Under the pieces are notes generated by a model that was not told the origin of the DNA, searched no databases, and was given only the letters and a program-made list of their open reading frames with translations. From Streptomyces puniciscabiei (GTDB taxonomy: Bacteria > Actinomycetota > Actinomycetes > Streptomycetales > Streptomycetaceae): a stretch of 64,000 nucleotides of DNA. The stretch covers positions 5,064,001-5,128,000 of the forward strand of contig NZ_VFNX01000001.1 of the NCBI RefSeq assembly GCF_006715785.1. Direction: 5' to 3'. Position 1 is the first letter of the stretch. Each line of letters starts with the position of its first letter. The position numbers and the translations under genes are program-made. Shown piece after piece: positions 30,248-38,569 of this stretch.

Positions 30248-31219
30248 CTACCGCCCGGTGACGCCGGGCCCTCGGCGCAGCGGGAGCCGGACCGTGCCCG
30301 CCACGATCGCGGCGCCGCCCACGCGCACCCGCCGTACGGCCGGGTTCCGGGAGGGCGGCCCCGCCGCGGCGGTGACGGTGGACGGGGAGCCGAGGGCGTC
30401 CCCCAGGTCGGCGGTGACGCCGGTCAGGCCCCGGCCGGCGAGATGGGCGGCGAGGCAGCCGGTGCTGTTGGCGTTCGCGATGTCCTCCGGTACGCCGATC
30501 GACGGCGCGAACATCCGGGCCGCGAGACGCCCCTCGTCCGTCGGCTCCGTGTACACACAGCAGCCCAGCAGGCCGCTGCGGTCGCAGGCTGCGCGCAGTC
30601 GGCCGAAGTCCGGTGCCAGTGCGGCGAGGCGGGCCCGCGTGGCCACCGGGACGAGCAGCCGTGGCCGGCCCACCGAGGCCACCCGGACGAGGGCGGACGG
30701 CGCCCACGCGGCGGGACCCAGGGCGTCGAGGACGGGCTCCGCCTCCCCCGGTCCCGGTGCGCGCAGGTCGACGGGGCCCAGGGCGAACTCCGCCCGGAGC
30801 CGGCCGTTCGCGCGTACGGTCCGGCCGGTGAAGGCACGTTCCCGGGTGCGCAGGGCGGTCCGGTGCTCCCGGCCGCCGGCGCGCTCGGCCAGGTACGCCA
30901 GCGCGGCGACCGTGCCGTGGCCGCAGGCCGGCAGTTCCCCGGTGGCGGTGAAGAAGCGCAGGGTCACCTCGGGGCCTTCGGCACCGGCGTCCCCCGTGCC
31001 GACGAAGACCGCGTGGGACGTGCCCGCCAGGCCGGGAACGGCCCGCCGGGCGACTCCGTCCAGGCCGGTGTCCGGCAGCACCGCGGTGGGACTGCCGCCC
31101 ATGCCGTCCCGCACGCACGCGTGCACGATCGTCGCGGTGAGCGGGCTGTCGCCGGACGTGTCGTCGTGGGCCGTGGTGTCGTGGGCCGTGGTGTCGTCGG
31201 CCGTGGTGTCGTCAGGCAT
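30248..31219 (-). CDS. PhzF-family epimerase-fold protein
   Basis: This 323-residue protein of the PhzF/diaminopimelate epimerase fold has the conserved second-half motif TATGELPACGHGTVA (residues about 92-106) and the duplicated GCLAAHLA near 255. The catalytic Glu of PhzF, normally in an NLSET motif, is not evident at the matching place (GLAGTSHAVF), so activity may differ from the phenazine isomerase. The first 25 residues are a Thr/Asp/His-rich repeat. The gene overlaps the end of the upstream CMD gene by 8 bp, showing tight coupling. It probably forms an HxlR-controlled unit with CMD. No phenazine genes are nearby, so the substrate is unknown. Confidence 0.82.
   Translation of the reverse strand: MPDDTTADDTTAHDTTAHDDTSGDSPLTATIVHACVRDGMGGSPTAVLPDTGLDGVARRAVPGLAGTSHAVFVGTGDAGAEGPEVTLRFFTATGELPACGHGTVAALAYLAERAGGREHRTALRTRERAFTGRTVRANGRLRAEFALGPVDLRAPGPGEAEPVLDALGPAAWAPSALVRVASVGRPRLLVPVATRARLAALAPDFGRLRAACDRSGLLGCCVYTEPTDEGRLAARMFAPSIGVPEDIANANSTGCLAAHLAGRGLTGVTADLGDALGSPSTVTAAAGPPSRNPAVRRVRVGGAAIVAGTVRLPLRRGPGVTGR
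31171..31215. repeat. Three 15-bp tandem repeats over the PhzF start
   Basis: Units 31171-31185, 31186-31200 and 31201-31215 are nearly identical copies of CCGTGGTGTCGTSRG (plus strand). They encode the DDTTA/HDTTA repeats at the PhzF N-terminus, and the last also overlaps the CMD stop codon. Confidence 0.75.
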
Positions 31220-31787
31220 GCGGGCGCGCTCCGGCCGGGAACCCGGTGGCCCAGGTCTCCGCCTCCAGCAGCAGGGAGTTGGCGACCTGGCTGATGGTCC
31301 GGTACCAGCCCGCCAGGACGAGGAACTCCAGCAGCTGGGCGTCGTCGTAGTGGGCGCGCAGGGCCTCCCAGGCGGCGGCCGAGAGGTGGGCCGTGTCATG
31401 CAGCTCGTCGACGGCGTCGAGCAGGGCCCGGTGGTGCGGCGGCCACGCGGCACCGGCCATGGGGTCCGGCTCGGTGGTCGCCCGGAGCTGCTCGGGGCCG
31501 AGTCCGGCCCGGCCGGCGAAGGCGGCGGCGTGTACGCCCCACTCGTAGGCGCAGCCGGCCCGCGCGGTGACCCGGGCGATGACGATCTCCCGGTCGAGGG
31601 CGGGCAGCAGGCCATGGCCCAGCAGTCCGGCGCCCAGGGCGAACATCCGCGAGGCGAGTTCGGGGTTGCGGTGCAGCACTCGGAACAGGGTGATCGGTTC
31701 CTCTGCGACGCCGGGCGGCATCCAGCGGCGCAGCGCCCGGTCGATCGGGGCGGGGTACGGAGGGCTGAGCGGTTCGATGCGTGGCAC
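31212..31787 (-). CDS. Carboxymuconolactone decarboxylase/AhpD-like protein
   Basis: This 191-residue CMD-family protein has the core TARAGCAYEWGVHAAAFAGRAGL (about residues 73-95). A single Cys and a His stand in a CxYEWxxH arrangement, unlike the CxxC of true AhpD peroxidases. The GTG at 31787 is fixed by AGGAGG six bases ahead. The first gene of a CMD-PhzF(-ArsC) unit, it has a 12-bp direct repeat directly before its ribosome binding site (31799-31835), and an HxlR gene 92 bp upstream on the same strand. The pairing with a redox-sensing HxlR family suggests a role in detoxifying electrophiles or quinones; this is inferred. Confidence 0.82.
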   Translation of the reverse strand: MPRIEPLSPPYPAPIDRALRRWMPPGVAEEPITLFRVLHRNPELASRMFALGAGLLGHGLLPALDREIVIARVTARAGCAYEWGVHAAAFAGRAGLGPEQLRATTEPDPMAGAAWPPHHRALLDAVDELHDTAHLSAAAWEALRAHYDDAQLLEFLVLAGWYRTISQVANSLLLEAETWATGFPAGARPHA

Positions 31788-31798
31788 GCGACACCTCC

Positions 31799-31842
31799 TG
31801 CTTCGATTTCCGAATCATCCTGGTGCTTCGATTTCAGAAGCG
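31799..31842. promoter_or_regulatory. HxlR-type operator before the CMD gene
   Basis: TGCTTCGATTTC occurs twice (31799-31810 and 31824-31835), 25 bp apart. The copies end in CGAATCA and AGAAGCG, so each has partial dyad symmetry (ATTTCCGAAT; GCTTC...GAAGC). This resembles the palindrome upstream of the HxlR gene (TTTCCGAAA core), indicating one regulator for both. Confidence 0.6.
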
Positions 31843-31879
31843 CAAGGGGTCGGGGCGAAGTGGGTACGGCTGGTCGGGG

Positions 31880-32242
31880 TCAGTCGCCGGCGCCCGGATC
31901 CCGCTCGGTGTCCTCGGCGAGGGCCTCCGCCCAACGGCTCGACCAGCGGACGAGCGGCCGTAGGGCGGTGTACGCCTCCGTGCCGAGCGGTGTGAGGCTG
32001 TACTCGGTGCCGTCCCGCTGGGTCACGAGCCCCGCCTCGGCCAGTTCGCGGAGCCGCTGGCGCAGCACGCTGGAGGACATGTCGTCGCACCGCTGCTGCA
32101 GGGCACGGAAACCGGTGGGTCCCTCATGGAGTTCCCACAGGACGCGCAGGCTCCAGCGCCGCCCGAACAGGTCGAGCGCCGCCATCAGGGGGCGGCCGGT
32201 GGCCGAGCCCCGGACCGGCCGGCCGGGCCTGGGTGTCGTCAT
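31880..32242 (-). CDS. HxlR-family winged-helix regulator
   Basis: This 120-residue HxlR regulator carries the signature LDLFGRRWSLRVLWELHEGPTGFRALQQRC (residues about 23-52), followed by SSSVLRQRLRELAEAGLVTQ. It is followed by the CMD and PhzF genes on the same strand. A near-perfect palindrome lies 22 bp before its ATG and a related repeat before CMD, so it probably represses itself and the downstream genes. Some HxlR proteins sense aldehydes or quinones through a cysteine; the one Cys here (QQRCDD, residue 52) is a candidate sensor. Confidence 0.9.
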   Translation of the reverse strand: MTTPRPGRPVRGSATGRPLMAALDLFGRRWSLRVLWELHEGPTGFRALQQRCDDMSSSVLRQRLRELAEAGLVTQRDGTEYSLTPLGTEAYTALRPLVRWSSRWAEALAEDTERDPGAGD

Positions 32243-32263
32243 GGCAGTCCGCGCAATCTGTCC

Positions 32264-32292
32264 GATGCTTCTGTTTCCGAAACAGTAGCATC
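32264..32292. promoter_or_regulatory. Palindromic operator of the HxlR gene
   Basis: GATGCTTCTGTTTC and GAAACAGTAGCATC flank a single C. The 14-bp arms differ at one position only. The low-GC palindrome sits 22 bp upstream of the HxlR start, as expected for autoregulation. Confidence 0.75.
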
Positions 32293-32503
32293 GGCCGCCG
32301 CGCGGCGCCTTGTTCGAATTGACGCCGTCTCACCCATCACTCGGCGAACTGGTGTGACGTGACGCCAATTTCTCTTCTGAGCTGGGCACTTACCCAGCTC
32401 GTCGGTCGGCCCGTTGTCAGTGCCGGGCAGTAGACTGGAAGCAGTGTTCGAGGGCATCGCCGGACTGTCCGGCCGGTGCCCTGACCGCGACAGGAGGATG
32501 CCC

Positions 32504-32818
32504 GTGCCCGCTGCCGCCCTGAAGCCGAAGCCGTCGCCCACCCAGTCCACCGCCAAGCATCCCGTGCTGTTCGACTCGCCCTACGAGCCCGTGGTGAAGC
32601 GGCCGCTGCCGGCCGGACGGCCGCGCGAGTGGTACGTCACCCACAACCGCCGCCTGAAGGCCATGCGCCTCGCCATAGCCCTGCTCGACTCGGGCATCTA
32701 CCTCCCGGCCCAGGCCGGCGACGACAGGATCCGCAGCAAGGCGGAGGAGATCGGCATGCGCCCGCCCTCCGACACCACCTGCCGGATGGTCCGGGCGTTC
32801 ATGCGCTACAGCCGCTGA
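32504..32818 (+). CDS. Conserved small protein of unknown function
   Basis: This 104-residue basic protein is conserved in appearance (VKRPLPAGRPREWYVTHNRRLKAMRLAIALLDSGIYLPAQ; MVRAFMRYSR). I recognise no family. AGGAGG at 32492-32497 decides the start: an ATG abuts it with no spacing, while the GTG at 32504 stands six bases away. No signal peptide or membrane helix is visible. It is convergent with the hydrolase-phosphotransferase fusion gene across a hairpin. The gap 32293-32503 before it holds its promoter region and nothing else that I can recognise. Confidence 0.72.
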   Translation: MPAAALKPKPSPTQSTAKHPVLFDSPYEPVVKRPLPAGRPREWYVTHNRRLKAMRLAIALLDSGIYLPAQAGDDRIRSKAEEIGMRPPSDTTCRMVRAFMRYSR

Positions 32819-32832
32819 CACCCGGGACCGGT

Positions 32833-32868
32833 GCCGGGCGCCTCCGCGTCTCCTCGGCGGCGCCCGGC
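32833..32868. terminator. Terminator between converging genes
   Basis: GCCGGGCGCC (32833-32842) and GGCGCCCGGC (32859-32868) form a perfect 10-bp stem with a 16-nt loop in the 72-bp gap. It can serve both converging genes. Confidence 0.7.
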
Positions 32869-32890
32869 GACGGAGGGCGTGCGGTGCCGC

Positions 32891-34540
32891 TCAGCCGTAG
32901 CGCTCCAGCAGCCCCCGCACATAGGCCTCCAGGCGCGCGCCCAGCACCCCGGGGGTCAGGTCCGTACGGCCCAGGGCGCGCCACGGCACGGCCAGTTTCT
33001 CCGCGTCGGGCGCGTACCCGAGGGCGTCCAGCAGCCGCCAGTACAGATGGTCCCGGCCGCCCGCCAGGCCGTGGCCGCCCCGCCGCTCGTACCGCTCCCG
33101 GAAGGACAGGCCCTGCTCGGGACCGTGCAGCAGGGCCAGTGCGGTGGAGCAGTGGGCCACGTCCAGGTCGGCCGGCCCCCAGGAGGTCTCCACCCAGTCC
33201 ACGACCCCGCTGATCCGCACGTCCTCGCCCGTGCCCGCGAAGAGGACGTTGCCCGGGTGGTAGTCCCGGTGCAGGAAGCGGCCCGGGTACGGCGGCGGGT
33301 CCCGGCGGATCGCGTCGACGGCCCGGTCCCACAGGTCCCCGGCCGGAGTGCGCACGCTCTCCGGTGAGGCCCACGCCTGGTAGGTGCGGGGCCGCTCCGG
33401 CGGAGCCACCGCGTGGATCCTGACCAGTTGGGCCGCCAGCAGATCGAGCCGCCGGTCCAGAGCCGGACCGCCCCGCTCGCCCTCGTCGTCCACCAGCACC
33501 CGGCCGGGCAGCCTGGTCATCAGCAGGGACGGGTGGTCGCAGTGCTCGGCCGTCGCGTCCACCGCGACCAGAGCCGGGGCCGGAATGCCCTCCTCGGTGG
33601 CGAGCAGCCCGAGGATCGCCGCCTCCCGTGTCAACAGCCCGGGCGCATGCCGGCGGAAGAAGGGCTTCACAAAGCTGCGCAGCACCAGCTCGGCCCCGTC
33701 GTCGAGGACGAGCCCCCGCATCTGGGACGACCATCCGCCCTCGAGTGGCCGGGCGTCCACGACCGTACGGCCGGCGGGCAGCTGCTTGGCCACCCACGCC
33801 CGGGTCGCCGCCCAGCCCCGCTCCCCGTCCAGGCCGCTCACCAGAGCCGTCACGAACTCCCGCCGGTCCTCGGCTTGATCCCGGAACCAGAGCCCCAACC
33901 GGTGCTCCGCCTCGGGGAGTTCGAGGCGGGTGTACTGGGCGCGGGCGGACAGCGCGTCCTGGACGGCCTCGGTCACGGCCGGCGGGATGACCGCGTCGGT
34001 GCCCGGGACCGCCAGCACCGCGCGGCCCTCGTAGCCGCGCAACGCCTCCAGGGCGGTCGAGGTCCGCCAACTGTCCGGGGTGCGGACGATCTCGCTGAAC
34101 AGGCCCTGGCGGTTCTCGAACCGCACCGCCCAGGCCTCGGAGGCGTAGACGGCCGGGGAGCACAGGCCGATGGCCGCCACCCTCGGGCCGTAGTGCCGTA
34201 CGAGATCGGCGACCGTCTGGGCGCTCATGCTGAAGCCGACCAGGACCAGCGGATCGTCCGCCGGGGCGTGGGCGTCGAGCACCGCCACCGCCTGCTCGAA
34301 CCGCCGGCGCAGGCTCAGCTCCGCGAGGGATCCCGTGCTCTCGCCGTGGCCCGAGAAGTCGAACGCCAGGGCGTGGCAGCCGGTCCCGGCGAACTCCGTC
34401 AGCAGGGGCAGGAGGCGCTGCTTGCTGCCGTTGCCCGCGCCGTGCAGCAGGACGGCCGTGGCCCGGCCCGGTGGGCCGACGGTCAGGCCGTGCAGGCGTT
34501 CGCCGCCGAAGTCGTGGCTGAATGCGGTGAGTTCGCTCAT
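32891..34540 (-). CDS. Alpha/beta-hydrolase fused to an aminoglycoside-phosphotransferase-type kinase
   Basis: This 549-residue protein joins two enzymes. Residues 1-215 are an alpha/beta hydrolase: VLLHGAGNGSKQRLLPLL, FDFSGHGES, nucleophile elbow GFSMS with Ser104, and a late Asp/His (VPGTDAVIPP, EAEHRLGLW). Residues about 230-549 are an APH/choline-kinase fold: GGWSSQMRGLVLDDGAELVLRSF, the catalytic HRDYHPGN with Asp426, and VVDWVETSWG as the metal site. Both active sites look intact. The ATG at 34540 is chosen for the GAGTGA eight bases upstream; an ATG four codons earlier is possible. The fusion suggests that one small molecule is hydrolysed and phosphorylated in succession. Antibiotic modification is possible but not shown. 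Confidence 0.85.
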   Translation of the reverse strand: MSELTAFSHDFGGERLHGLTVGPPGRATAVLLHGAGNGSKQRLLPLLTEFAGTGCHALAFDFSGHGESTGSLAELSLRRRFEQAVAVLDAHAPADDPLVLVGFSMSAQTVADLVRHYGPRVAAIGLCSPAVYASEAWAVRFENRQGLFSEIVRTPDSWRTSTALEALRGYEGRAVLAVPGTDAVIPPAVTEAVQDALSARAQYTRLELPEAEHRLGLWFRDQAEDRREFVTALVSGLDGERGWAATRAWVAKQLPAGRTVVDARPLEGGWSSQMRGLVLDDGAELVLRSFVKPFFRRHAPGLLTREAAILGLLATEEGIPAPALVAVDATAEHCDHPSLLMTRLPGRVLVDDEGERGGPALDRRLDLLAAQLVRIHAVAPPERPRTYQAWASPESVRTPAGDLWDRAVDAIRRDPPPYPGRFLHRDYHPGNVLFAGTGEDVRISGVVDWVETSWGPADLDVAHCSTALALLHGPEQGLSFRERYERRGGHGLAGGRDHLYWRLLDALGYAPDAEKLAVPWRALGRTDLTPGVLGARLEAYVRGLLERYG

Positions 34541-34678
34541 GGAGTCATTCACTCACGCCGGGCCCCGCCGGGCGGAAAACGGGATGCGGCCGCCGCCACC
34601 GCCTCCCTACGCTGAACAAACGGCACGAAGCCGACACACTCCACCCCAGCCACCCACACCTCACGGAGGAGGTCCGTC

Positions 34679-34957
34679 ATGCGTGGCATCGTCGCTACCG
34701 GGACCGTCGTCCTGGTGATCCTCGGAATCGGAAACCATCTGTGGTGGCTCGCCGCCGTCGCGCTGCTGTATCTGTACGCGACGCACGGACGTGGCTCACC
34801 CGGCACGCCACCACCCGCCGGCGCGGGCACCCCGCCCCTGCCGGACAGCTACCGCGCCTACCGTGACCGCCGGGACCGGCAGGCGAAGTGGGAGCGCCGC
34901 TACCGCCGTGAGCGGCCCTTCGAGGCGCGCCGGCAGGAGCGCGAGAAGAGCAGGTGA
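34679..34957 (+). CDS. Small membrane protein with basic tail
   Basis: This 92-residue protein has a hydrophobic N-terminus with one or two helices (TGTVVLVILGIGNHLWWLAAVALLYLYA, residues 7-34), a Pro/Gly linker, and a highly basic C-terminal tail (DSYRAYRDRRDRQAKWERRYRRE). Strong GGAGGAGG precedes the ATG. It is divergent from the hydrolase-kinase fusion gene and convergent with the PspAB gene across a hairpin. No function is known. Confidence 0.8.
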   Translation: MRGIVATGTVVLVILGIGNHLWWLAAVALLYLYATHGRGSPGTPPPAGAGTPPLPDSYRAYRDRRDRQAKWERRYRRERPFEARRQEREKSR

Positions 34958-34963
34958 GGATGC

Positions 34964-34996
34964 GGGGCGTCCCCGGTCACAGGCCGGGGGCGCCCC
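34964..34996. terminator. Hairpin between converging genes
   Basis: GGGGCGTCCCCGG (34964-34976) and CCGGGGGCGCCCC (34984-34996) pair with one mismatch around a 7-nt loop, overlapping the end of the PspAB gene. Confidence 0.6.
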
Positions 34997-35561
34997 ACAC
35001 CGGGAACCAGCGGCCGAGGTCCTGCTCGATCCGCAGATCGTTCGCGAGCGTCGCCTTCACCTGGAGCTCCAGCGCGTTGTCCCGCCGCTCGGCGGCGCCG
35101 GGCAGGGGAGCGAAGGGATAGAAGGTGCCCCGCTTGTAGAGGTAGACCAGCCCCAGCCTGCGGCCGCCGTCGTCCGTGAAGGCGGCCAGCGAGCACAGCA
35201 GCTGCGGGCCGAAGCCGTTGACCTCCATCGCGCTGTTCACCGCGTGCAGGTCGTTGACCAGCTCCGGCAACTGCTCGGGGCTGCGCGCGGACACCAGCCA
35301 GGAGTAGCCGTAGTCGTCCCGGCGCAGCTCCACCGGTGGACCGGAGCGGTCGGTGTCCGCGTCGAGCAGCGCCTGCACCTCCCGGTGGGTCTGCTCGAAG
35401 GCCGCGCCCTCCACCGTGGCGAAGCACACCGCGCCGGTCCCGGTCGGTGTGAAACCGGCCGCGGCCTGGAGGGTCACGGCCGCCGAGGGCAGCGCGAAGA
35501 GCTGGTCGAGATCGGGCACGACCGGTTTGGTACGGCCCAGCAGGATGTCCAGCAGCCCCAA
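34977..35561 (-). CDS. pspAB: PspA-associated protein PspAB
   Basis: This 194-residue soluble protein starts MGLLDILLGRTKPVVPDLDQLF, the typical opening of the actinobacterial PspAB family, and continues with FTPTGTGAVCFATVEGAAFEQ and SWLVSARSPEQL. It has no enzyme signature. PspAB is associated with the envelope-stress protein PspA and its gene is commonly adjacent to htpX. Here htpX ends 3 bp upstream on the same strand, so the two form an operon that may monitor membrane integrity. pspA itself is not in the window. Confidence 0.85.
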   Translation of the reverse strand: MGLLDILLGRTKPVVPDLDQLFALPSAAVTLQAAAGFTPTGTGAVCFATVEGAAFEQTHREVQALLDADTDRSGPPVELRRDDYGYSWLVSARSPEQLPELVNDLHAVNSAMEVNGFGPQLLCSLAAFTDDGGRRLGLVYLYKRGTFYPFAPLPGAAERRDNALELQVKATLANDLRIEQDLGRWFPVWGAPGL

Positions 35562-35564
35562 CGC

Positions 35565-36485
35565 TCAGCCCGCCTTCCCGGGAGTGGCGGCCTCACCCAG
35601 CTCCGCCGAGATCCGGCCCAGCTGCTCCAGCCGCTGCTCCAGGGACGGGTGCGTGGAGAAGAACCGCTCGATGCCCGGTTCCTTCCCGGTCGCCGGGGTG
35701 AAGTAGAAGGCGTTGAAGGCCTGCGCGGTGCGCAGGTCCTTGGTCGGGATCCGGGCGATGTCCCCGGATACCTTGGTCAGCGCCGAGGCGAGAGCCGACG
35801 GGCGGCCCGTGAGATGCGCGGCCGCGCGGTCGGCCGCCAGCTCCCGGTACCGGGACAGGGCCCGGATCAGCAGGAAGCTGATCGCGTACACCGCGGCGGA
35901 GACGCCCATGATCGCGGCGAAGACGGCGGCGGTGTTCTGGTCCCGGCGGCCCCCGCCGAAGAGCTGCGAGTAGAAGGCGAACCGCACGATCAGGCCCGCC
36001 AGCACACCGAGGAAGGACGCGATCGTGATCACGGCGACGTCCTTGTGCGCCACGTGCGACAGCTCGTGCGCCAGCACGCCCTCCAGCTCGGCCGGCTCCA
36101 GCCGCCGTAGCAGCCCCGTGGTCACGCAGACCACGGCGTGGTCGGGGTTGCGGCCGGTCGCGAACGCGTTGGGCATGTCCATCTGGGACACCGCGACGAC
36201 CGGTTTGGGCATGTCCGCGAGTCCGCACAGCCGGTCGACCACCGCGTGCAGCTCGGGGTACTCCTCCCGCTCCACGACCCGGCCGTGCATCGCGAACATG
36301 GCGATCCGGTCGGAGAACCAGAACTGTGCCACGAACATCGCCCCGACCACCACGACGACCAGCACCCAGGACCTCAGCAGCGCGATCAGCGCGGCCACGA
36401 AGCCCACGTACAGCAGACCGAGCAGGAACATTGTCAGACCCATGCGCACGGTCAGCCGTCGGTCGCTCCGGAAGCGGCTCTGCAT
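35565..36485 (-). CDS. htpX: Membrane metalloprotease HtpX
   Basis: This 306-residue M48-family zinc protease cleaves damaged membrane proteins. Two N-terminal membrane helices (about 14-36 and 38-58) precede the zinc motif HELSH (His140, Glu141, His144). A third helix pair lies near 155-205, and a conserved RYRELAADRAAA segment carries the third ligand. VSQMDMPNAFATGRNP is also characteristic. The start ATG at 36485 is preceded by a GGGGTGA site. It is cotranscribed with pspAB (3-bp gap). Regulation is probably tied to envelope or heat stress, although no specific operator is visible. Confidence 0.93.
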   Translation of the reverse strand: MQSRFRSDRRLTVRMGLTMFLLGLLYVGFVAALIALLRSWVLVVVVVGAMFVAQFWFSDRIAMFAMHGRVVEREEYPELHAVVDRLCGLADMPKPVVAVSQMDMPNAFATGRNPDHAVVCVTTGLLRRLEPAELEGVLAHELSHVAHKDVAVITIASFLGVLAGLIVRFAFYSQLFGGGRRDQNTAAVFAAIMGVSAAVYAISFLLIRALSRYRELAADRAAAHLTGRPSALASALTKVSGDIARIPTKDLRTAQAFNAFYFTPATGKEPGIERFFSTHPSLEQRLEQLGRISAELGEAATPGKAG

Positions 36486-36647
36486 CTTGCATCACCCCGC
36501 AGTCAGGCACTCGTCCCGCTGTCCAGTGTGCACCAGCCGACCCCCATGAACAGGTCCCGATCGGCCCTAGGAGGGGCAAAACGTACCTGTGAGTCGGCCG
36601 GCTGCCGCTGAGCGTCCCCGGTCCCCGTGCGCCGGGTACGACACGTC

Positions 36648-36902
36648 CTAGTACGACGAGCCGAACTGCACCAGCCCGATCAGCACCATGACCACGATCA
36701 CACAGCCGAAGACCACGGCCGTCGACGCCCACGACGACCGGCGCGGCACCGGATCCGGGTCGGCGCGGAAGGGCGCCGGGTCCGGCGGGTTCTCCCTCCA
36801 GCGCGCGGCCAGCATCCGGGCCCGGGCCGAGGGCTCCTTGTGCTCGGAGGAATTCGCCCAGCGGTGATCGAACTCCCGCTCCCAGTCGTCCTGTTCCGTC
36901 AT
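36648..36902 (-). CDS. Small tail-anchored membrane protein
   Basis: This 84-residue protein has a charged N-terminal half (MTEQDDWEREFDHRWANSSEHKE, SARARMLAARWRENPPDPAPF) and a single C-terminal membrane helix (STAVVFGCVIVVMVLIGLVQF). It is tail-anchored, with the body probably in the cytoplasm. Conserved-looking in Streptomyces; no known function. It lies between glnA and htpX on the same strand. The 162-bp gap to htpX shows no clear feature. Confidence 0.8.
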   Translation of the reverse strand: MTEQDDWEREFDHRWANSSEHKEPSARARMLAARWRENPPDPAPFRADPDPVPRRSSWASTAVVFGCVIVVMVLIGLVQFGSSY

Positions 36903-37018
36903 CCCCGTTCAACCTCTCTCGTCCGGCAGGGTCAGGAGGGATGATCCCCCGGAAGTAGGAAGTCCGGGAAGCGGGAAAAAGTTCCCTCGCACCGGTGCAC
37001 ACGGGCTGAAACACGCCG

Positions 37019-37048
37019 AAGGCCCCCCGGCGCGAACCGAGGGGCCTT
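37019..37048 (-). terminator. Terminator of glnA
   Basis: AAGGCCCC (37019-37026) and GGGGCCTT (37041-37048) close a longer GC-rich hairpin 14 bp past the glnA stop; in RNA the minus-strand copy ends in U residues. Confidence 0.75.
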
Positions 37049-37062
37049 GCGGGTGGTGTCTG

Positions 37063-38472
37063 TCACACGTCGAAGTAGAGCTCGAACTCGTGCGGGTGCG
37101 GACGCAGCTGCAGCGGCGCGATCTCGTTGGTGCGCTTGAAGTCGATCCACGTCTCGATCAGGTCCGGCGTGAACACGTCGCCCTGGAGGAGGAACTCGTG
37201 GTCGGCCTCGAGCGAGTCGAGGACGGCCGGCAGGGAGGTCGGGACCTGGGCGACGTTCGCGTGCTCCTCCGGAGCCAGCTCGTACAGGTCCTTGTCGATC
37301 GGCTCGGCCGGCTCGATCTTGTTCTTGATGCCGTCCAGACCCGCCAGCAGCAGGGCGGAGAAGGCCAGGTACGGGTTGCCGGAGGAGTCCGGCGCGCGGA
37401 ACTCGACGCGCTTGGCCTTCGGGTTGGAGCCGGTGATCGGGATACGCATGGCCGCGGAGCGGTTGCGCTGCGAGTACACGAGGTTGATCGGCGCCTCGAA
37501 GCCCGGCACCAGACGGTGGTACGAGTTCACCGTCGGGTTGGTGAAGGCCAGCAGCGACGGGGCGTGCTTGAGGATGCCGCCGATGTAGTAGCGGGCGGTG
37601 TCCGACAGGCCCGCGTAACCGGCCTCGTCGTAGAACAGCGGGTCGCCGTTGCTCCACAGCGACTGGTGCACGTGCATGCCCGAGCCGTTGTCACCGAAGA
37701 TCGGCTTCGGCATGAAGGTCGCGGTCTTGCCGTTGCGCCAGGCAACGTTCTTCACGATGTACTTGAACAGCTGCAGGTCGTCGGCAGCCGCGAGCAGCGT
37801 GTTGAACTTGTAGTTGATCTCCGCCTGGCCGGCGGTGCCCACCTCGTGGTGCTGGCGCTCGACCTTCAGGCCGGCCTTCTCCAGCTCCAGGGAGATCTCG
37901 GCGCGCAGGTCGGCGAAGTGGTCGACCGGCGGGACCGGGAAGTAGCCGCCCTTGTAGCGGACCTTGTAACCACGGTTGTCCTCGAGGGCGCCGGTGTTCC
38001 AGGCGCCTGCCTCGGAGTCGATGTGGTAGAAGCTCTCGTTCGCCGAGGTGGCGAAACGCACGCTGTCGAAGACGTAGAACTCGGCCTCGGGACCGAAGTA
38101 CGCGGTGTCCGCGATACCGGTCGAGGCGAGGTAGGCCTCGGCCTTCTTCGCCACGTTGCGCGGGTCACGGGAGTACTGCTCGCCCGTGATCGGGTCGTGG
38201 ATGAAGAAGTTGATGTTGAGCGTCTTGTCGCGGCGGAAGGGGTCGACCCGGGCGGTCGACAGGTCCGCGCGCAGCGCCATGTCGGACTCGTGGATCGCCT
38301 GGAAACCGCGGATCGACGATCCGTCGAAGGCGAGCTCCTCGTCCGGGTCGAACGCCTCGACGGGCACCGTGAAGTGCTGCATGACGCCCGGCAGGTCGCA
38401 GAAGCGGACGTCGACGAACTTGACGTCCTCGTCCGCGATGAACTTCTTGGCCTCGTCGGCGTTCTGGAACAT
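37063..38472 (-). CDS. glnA: Glutamine synthetase I
   Basis: This type I-beta glutamine synthetase has 469 residues, the normal length. Active-site sequences include [17 protein letters not shown] (flap and metal site), [40 protein letters not shown] and [10 protein letters not shown]. The adenylylation site is present as [10 protein letters not shown] with Tyr at position 397, exactly the E. coli number, so the enzyme is probably shut off by GlnE-type adenylylation when ammonium is plentiful. AGGAGG precedes the ATG at 38472. Four GlnR half-sites lie about 100 bp upstream. With glnII it provides the two assimilation enzymes of the genus; it is monocistronic, with its own terminator. Confidence 0.97.
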   Translation of the reverse strand: MFQNADEAKKFIADEDVKFVDVRFCDLPGVMQHFTVPVEAFDPDEELAFDGSSIRGFQAIHESDMALRADLSTARVDPFRRDKTLNINFFIHDPITGEQYSRDPRNVAKKAEAYLASTGIADTAYFGPEAEFYVFDSVRFATSANESFYHIDSEAGAWNTGALEDNRGYKVRYKGGYFPVPPVDHFADLRAEISLELEKAGLKVERQHHEVGTAGQAEINYKFNTLLAAADDLQLFKYIVKNVAWRNGKTATFMPKPIFGDNGSGMHVHQSLWSNGDPLFYDEAGYAGLSDTARYYIGGILKHAPSLLAFTNPTVNSYHRLVPGFEAPINLVYSQRNRSAAMRIPITGSNPKAKRVEFRAPDSSGNPYLAFSALLLAGLDGIKNKIEPAEPIDKDLYELAPEEHANVAQVPTSLPAVLDSLEADHEFLLQGDVFTPDLIETWIDFKRTNEIAPLQLRPHPHEFELYFDV

Positions 38473-38569
38473 CCAGCTCCTCCTACTCCCGACCGTCCTC
38501 GCCGGGGTGGTAGATCGTTCGTGCGGCCAGTGCGGTGGCACACGCTGGTCATGACCCTAGGGACGGGTG

